Origin: an uncultured Synechococcaceae cyanobacterium
Lineage (GTDB): Bacteria > Cyanobacteriota > Cyanobacteriia > PCC-6307 > Cyanobiaceae
Assembly (NCBI GenBank): GCA_902574955.1
Contig: CACGPQ010000008.1
Location: 1-49,497, forward strand
DNA length: 49,497 nucleotides
Direction of reading: 5' to 3'
Below are positions 47,103 through 49,497 of the stretch, in pieces. Made by a program: the position numbers and the translations under genes. The notes below the pieces were generated by a model. It saw only the letters and a list, made by a program, of their open reading frames with translations. It searched no databases and was not told the origin of the DNA. Position 1 is the stretch's first letter, and each line of letters opens with the position of its first letter.

Positions 47103-47151
47103 TTCTTATATAAGAATTATAAATAGACTAGTTTATAGTCTTATATGAGAA
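47103..47151 (-). repeat. 49-bp repeat, copy 3 (inverted)
   Basis: Inverted relative to copies 1 and 2, between the secreted-protein gene and pheT. Read on the minus strand it starts TTCTCATATAAGACTATAA and ends TTCTTATATAAGAA. Boxes fall at 47137-47141 (AGACT), 47125-47129 (AGTCT) and 47113-47117 (ATTCT, degenerate), again 12 bp apart. It ends 11 bp before the pheT stop codon. Confidence 0.82.
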
Positions 47152-47162
47152 TAATAATACAA

Positions 47163-49497
47163 TTAATTTCTTAATTTAGTATTAAAACATTTTTCAATAT
47201 TAGAAATGATATTTGAATGTATTGATACGATGTCTGAGTCCAGTAATGTTTTATCTTTATCTCTATAAGATAATCTGAATGTATAACTTATATGATCATC
47301 TCCAAATTTAGTATCTTCAAAAACATCAATTAAATTTACATCCTCTAAGAGATTTTTTCCTGTTTTTCTGATCTGTGATGTTATTTCGCTAATTAAAAAT
47401 TTCTTACTGAAAACAAAATTAATATCCCTTTCCATTTTCGGAACAATTGGGTATTGCTTATATATTGGAATCCATTTATTTTTTCTAGTACTAGCTCCCA
47501 AGAGGTTAGAAACAATTATGTTAAATAAATAAACTTTTTTTAATGACTTCTTTTCTAATATTAATTTAGGATGTATTTCACCAAAATAACCTGCATCTTT
47601 CCCTTCAATAACTAATTTCGTTGTTCTTCCTGGATGAAGAAAATCAATTGAATCAGTAGGTTTATCATCAATTTTTATGTTCAATGATGATAAAGCCTCC
47701 TTTAACTTTCCTCTGGCCTGGTAATAATTAAGTTCGTTATCCTTACCAGAATCTATCCATTTTCCAAATTTTTTATTTCCATAAATCGCACCATTCAGAA
47801 CTTCTTCCTGAATGAACTCAGTTTTCTTTTGAAAAACATTTCCAATTTCAAATATATAACAACTTGCTTGTCCAGATTTTATATTACGGTTAACTATCTC
47901 CAAATGTTCTTTCCAGATATTATCTCTAAGACAGCTTGTTTCCAATAACAAAGGATTAGAAATCTTTATAAGTTTTTCATCATCTTCAGGAACAAGAGAA
48001 TAGCTTAGTACTTCGTTAAAGCCATTTTCTATAAAACCATTTTTTACTTTTCTCAATGCCAACTGTTCTGATGACAATTTTCCAGGCTTTATTGGATTAG
48101 GAAGTTTTAAGTCGAATCTGTCATAACCTATTAATCTAGCTATTTCTTCAATTAAATCTATTTCTCTTGTTAAATCATGTGATCTATTAGGAATTACTGC
48201 TACATCCCAGCCATATTCTTTATTCCTTAAAGTACAACCTATGAGTGTTAATTTATCAACTATTTCATTATCAGATAAATTTCTTTTTTCAAATTGATCG
48301 TTAATTATTAATGGACCAAGAATTTTATGTATTCGATTTCTCCGTAGTTTAATAAATATATCCTCATTACTTATTAAATTTGAAGTATTAATGATTGGTG
48401 AATCAATAGAAAAATATTCTTCTAAAAGATTAATTGCCCTAGTTACTGCACTTATTGTATTTTTTGATGAAATCCCTTTTTCATACCTGCTGCTAGATTC
48501 TGTTCTTATGCCTACGGCCTTGGATGATTTTCTTATAGTAACTGGATTAAAAACAGCGCCTTCAAGGTAAATAGATGAGGTAGTATTACTTACAGAAGTC
48601 TCTAAACCGCCTATAACCCCAGCAATAGCTATCGGTTTATCACAACAAGTAATAACTGTGATATTGTCATTTAAGTCATATTCTTTACCATCTAAGCAAA
48701 TAAGACTTTCATTATCCTTGCCTTTTCTTACAGAGAAATCTTCTGGAGAAACTTCCTTACCAATTAAGTTTGACAGTTTATCTTTATCAAACGCATGCAA
48801 AGGTTGACCTTGTTCTAAAAGAATATAATTTGTCAAATCAACTAGAAGATTAATAGATTTTATACCTGATTTTTCTATACGGTCTTTAAGCCAATTTGGT
48901 GATAATTTCTCTCCATTTACTCCATCAATGCAGCTTATTGTATAAATGCAATTAGATTCTATAGCCTCTGGACAGAGTTTAATTCCCTTAAATAAATGAA
49001 TATCGTATTTATCGTTTAATTCTGGAAAATTTAAGGTGGATTCTAAAAGGGCAGAAATCTCACGGGCTATACCTATAACAGACATTCCATCAGGTCTATT
49101 AGCTGTAATGGCTAAATCATATATAAAATCATTTAATTGAAGCAAATCAGACCCTGGCGTGCCCAATTTATGTTTTAGGGCCAAACCTTCATCAATGATC
49201 TCTATCCCTTCACTAGAGTCCTCTAAACCCAGTTCCTGCAGTGAACATATCATGCCTTCACTCATGACGCCTCTAATTTCACTTCTTTTAATAGTTAAAT
49301 CAACTGCATTTAAATTCGCGCCCACAGTAGCAATATAAACATAAATATTTGGTTTAATATTCCGCGCACCACAGATAATTTGTAAATTCTTTGAATTACC
49401 AATATCGACTTGGCAAATTGAAAGTTTATCAGATCCTTCGTGTTTTAAAACAGATAATACCTTACCTAAAACAACACCATTTACATTTTTTGAACAA
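47163..49497 (-). CDS. pheT: phenylalanyl-tRNA synthetase beta subunit, 5' end outside window
   Basis: Beta chain of the alpha2-beta2 synthetase that charges tRNA-Phe. The coding frame stays open to the window edge. A GTG at 49323-49325 could be taken as a start, but the sequence upstream of it still reads as the EMAP/tRNA-binding domain (GVVLGKVLSVLKHEGSDKLS, then LQIICGARNIK), so the true start is beyond 49497. About 778 residues are visible. Further domains are B3/B4 editing (GGLETSVSNTTSSIYLEGAV), B5 (YDRFDLKLPNPIKPG nearby) and the C-terminal ferredoxin-fold anticodon-binding domain (PKMERDINFVFSKKFLISEI). Its stop is 11 bp from repeat copy 3. Confidence 0.96.
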   Translation of the reverse strand, partial: CSKNVNGVVLGKVLSVLKHEGSDKLSICQVDIGNSKNLQIICGARNIKPNIYVYIATVGANLNAVDLTIKRSEIRGVMSEGMICSLQELGLEDSSEGIEIIDEGLALKHKLGTPGSDLLQLNDFIYDLAITANRPDGMSVIGIAREISALLESTLNFPELNDKYDIHLFKGIKLCPEAIESNCIYTISCIDGVNGEKLSPNWLKDRIEKSGIKSINLLVDLTNYILLEQGQPLHAFDKDKLSNLIGKEVSPEDFSVRKGKDNESLICLDGKEYDLNDNITVITCCDKPIAIAGVIGGLETSVSNTTSSIYLEGAVFNPVTIRKSSKAVGIRTESSSRYEKGISSKNTISAVTRAINLLEEYFSIDSPIINTSNLISNEDIFIKLRRNRIHKILGPLIINDQFEKRNLSDNEIVDKLTLIGCTLRNKEYGWDVAVIPNRSHDLTREIDLIEEIARLIGYDRFDLKLPNPIKPGKLSSEQLALRKVKNGFIENGFNEVLSYSLVPEDDEKLIKISNPLLLETSCLRDNIWKEHLEIVNRNIKSGQASCYIFEIGNVFQKKTEFIQEEVLNGAIYGNKKFGKWIDSGKDNELNYYQARGKLKEALSSLNIKIDDKPTDSIDFLHPGRTTKLVIEGKDAGYFGEIHPKLILEKKSLKKVYLFNIIVSNLLGASTRKNKWIPIYKQYPIVPKMERDINFVFSKKFLISEITSQIRKTGKNLLEDVNLIDVFEDTKFGDDHISYTFRLSYRDKDKTLLDSDIVSIHSNIISNIEKCFNTKLRN

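Noticed and set aside
46398-47151. CRISPR array
   Set aside because: Only three diverged copies, one inverted, with spacers of 126 and 481 bp and no cas genes; not a CRISPR.
49323-49325. GTG as the start of pheT
   Set aside because: Conserved tRNA-binding-domain sequence continues in frame upstream to the window edge, so this GTG is an internal valine.

Overview
The window is about 30% GC, gene-dense and chromosomal. The proteins point to a picocyanobacterium of the Prochlorococcus type, most like the low-GC high-light-adapted clade. Evidence includes psaK (photosystem I), cyanobacterial families DUF3593, DUF2499/Ycf49, DUF3110, DUF1995 and HemJ, a DnaK/DnaJ pair of cyanobacterial type, and compact intergenic spaces. 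The clade is inferred from composition and gene content, not from a search. I see no prophage, IS element, CRISPR array or rRNA.

Layout. 1-3824 (minus): lspA (cut by the window edge), a BioY-like biotin transporter, an FtsX/MacB-type permease and pyruvate kinase. 3886-6649: a MazG-like pyrophosphohydrolase (plus), then yggT, scpB and ilvA (minus). 6766-8655: dxs (plus), converging on a long minus-strand run of psaK, DUF3593, DUF2499, a secreted peroxiredoxin, rpmB, htpG, hisZ, an inositol-monophosphatase family enzyme and a ferredoxin with a C-terminal tail. 14922-19021 (plus): tRNA-Ser(GGA), dnaK-dnaJ (overlapping), DUF3110 and a cyclophilin. 19026-26868: ribBA (minus), argC (plus), purN (minus), pgi (plus), leuS (minus), with two tail-to-tail overlaps. 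26976-30859 (plus): a tightly coupled dapF / cysteine desulfurase / DUF1995 / dacB cluster. 30868-35152: coaD (minus), then a flavin-reductase domain protein, uvrC, hemJ and a PHP phosphoesterase (plus). 35154-43463: cobN (minus), ilvE and metH (plus). 43473-46389: small conserved genes, an Ap4A phosphorylase-like enzyme and a ribbon-helix-helix/J-domain fusion. 46390-47162: an unusual AT-rich interval with three 49-bp repeats around a small secreted-protein gene. 47163-end (minus): pheT, whose 5' end is outside the window.

Function. Nearly everything is core housekeeping: amino-acid synthesis (ilvA, ilvE, argC, hisZ, dapF, metH), cofactors and tetrapyrroles (ribBA, coaD, cobN, hemJ, bioY), isoprenoids (dxs), central carbon metabolism (pyk, pgi), translation (leuS, pheT, rpmB, tRNA-Ser), chaperones (dnaK, dnaJ, htpG), envelope (lspA, dacB) and photosynthesis (psaK, ferredoxin). 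CobN lies close to the B12-dependent MetH.

The least ordinary stretch is 45379-47151. A gene encoding a ribbon-helix-helix DNA-binding domain fused to a J domain is followed within 10 bp by the first of three 49-bp repeats. Each repeat carries AGACT/AGTCT boxes exactly 12 bp apart. Two of the repeats, in opposite orientation, flank a small exported protein gene. A second anomaly is scpB: its conserved N-terminal coding sequence runs upstream of the first standard start codon.
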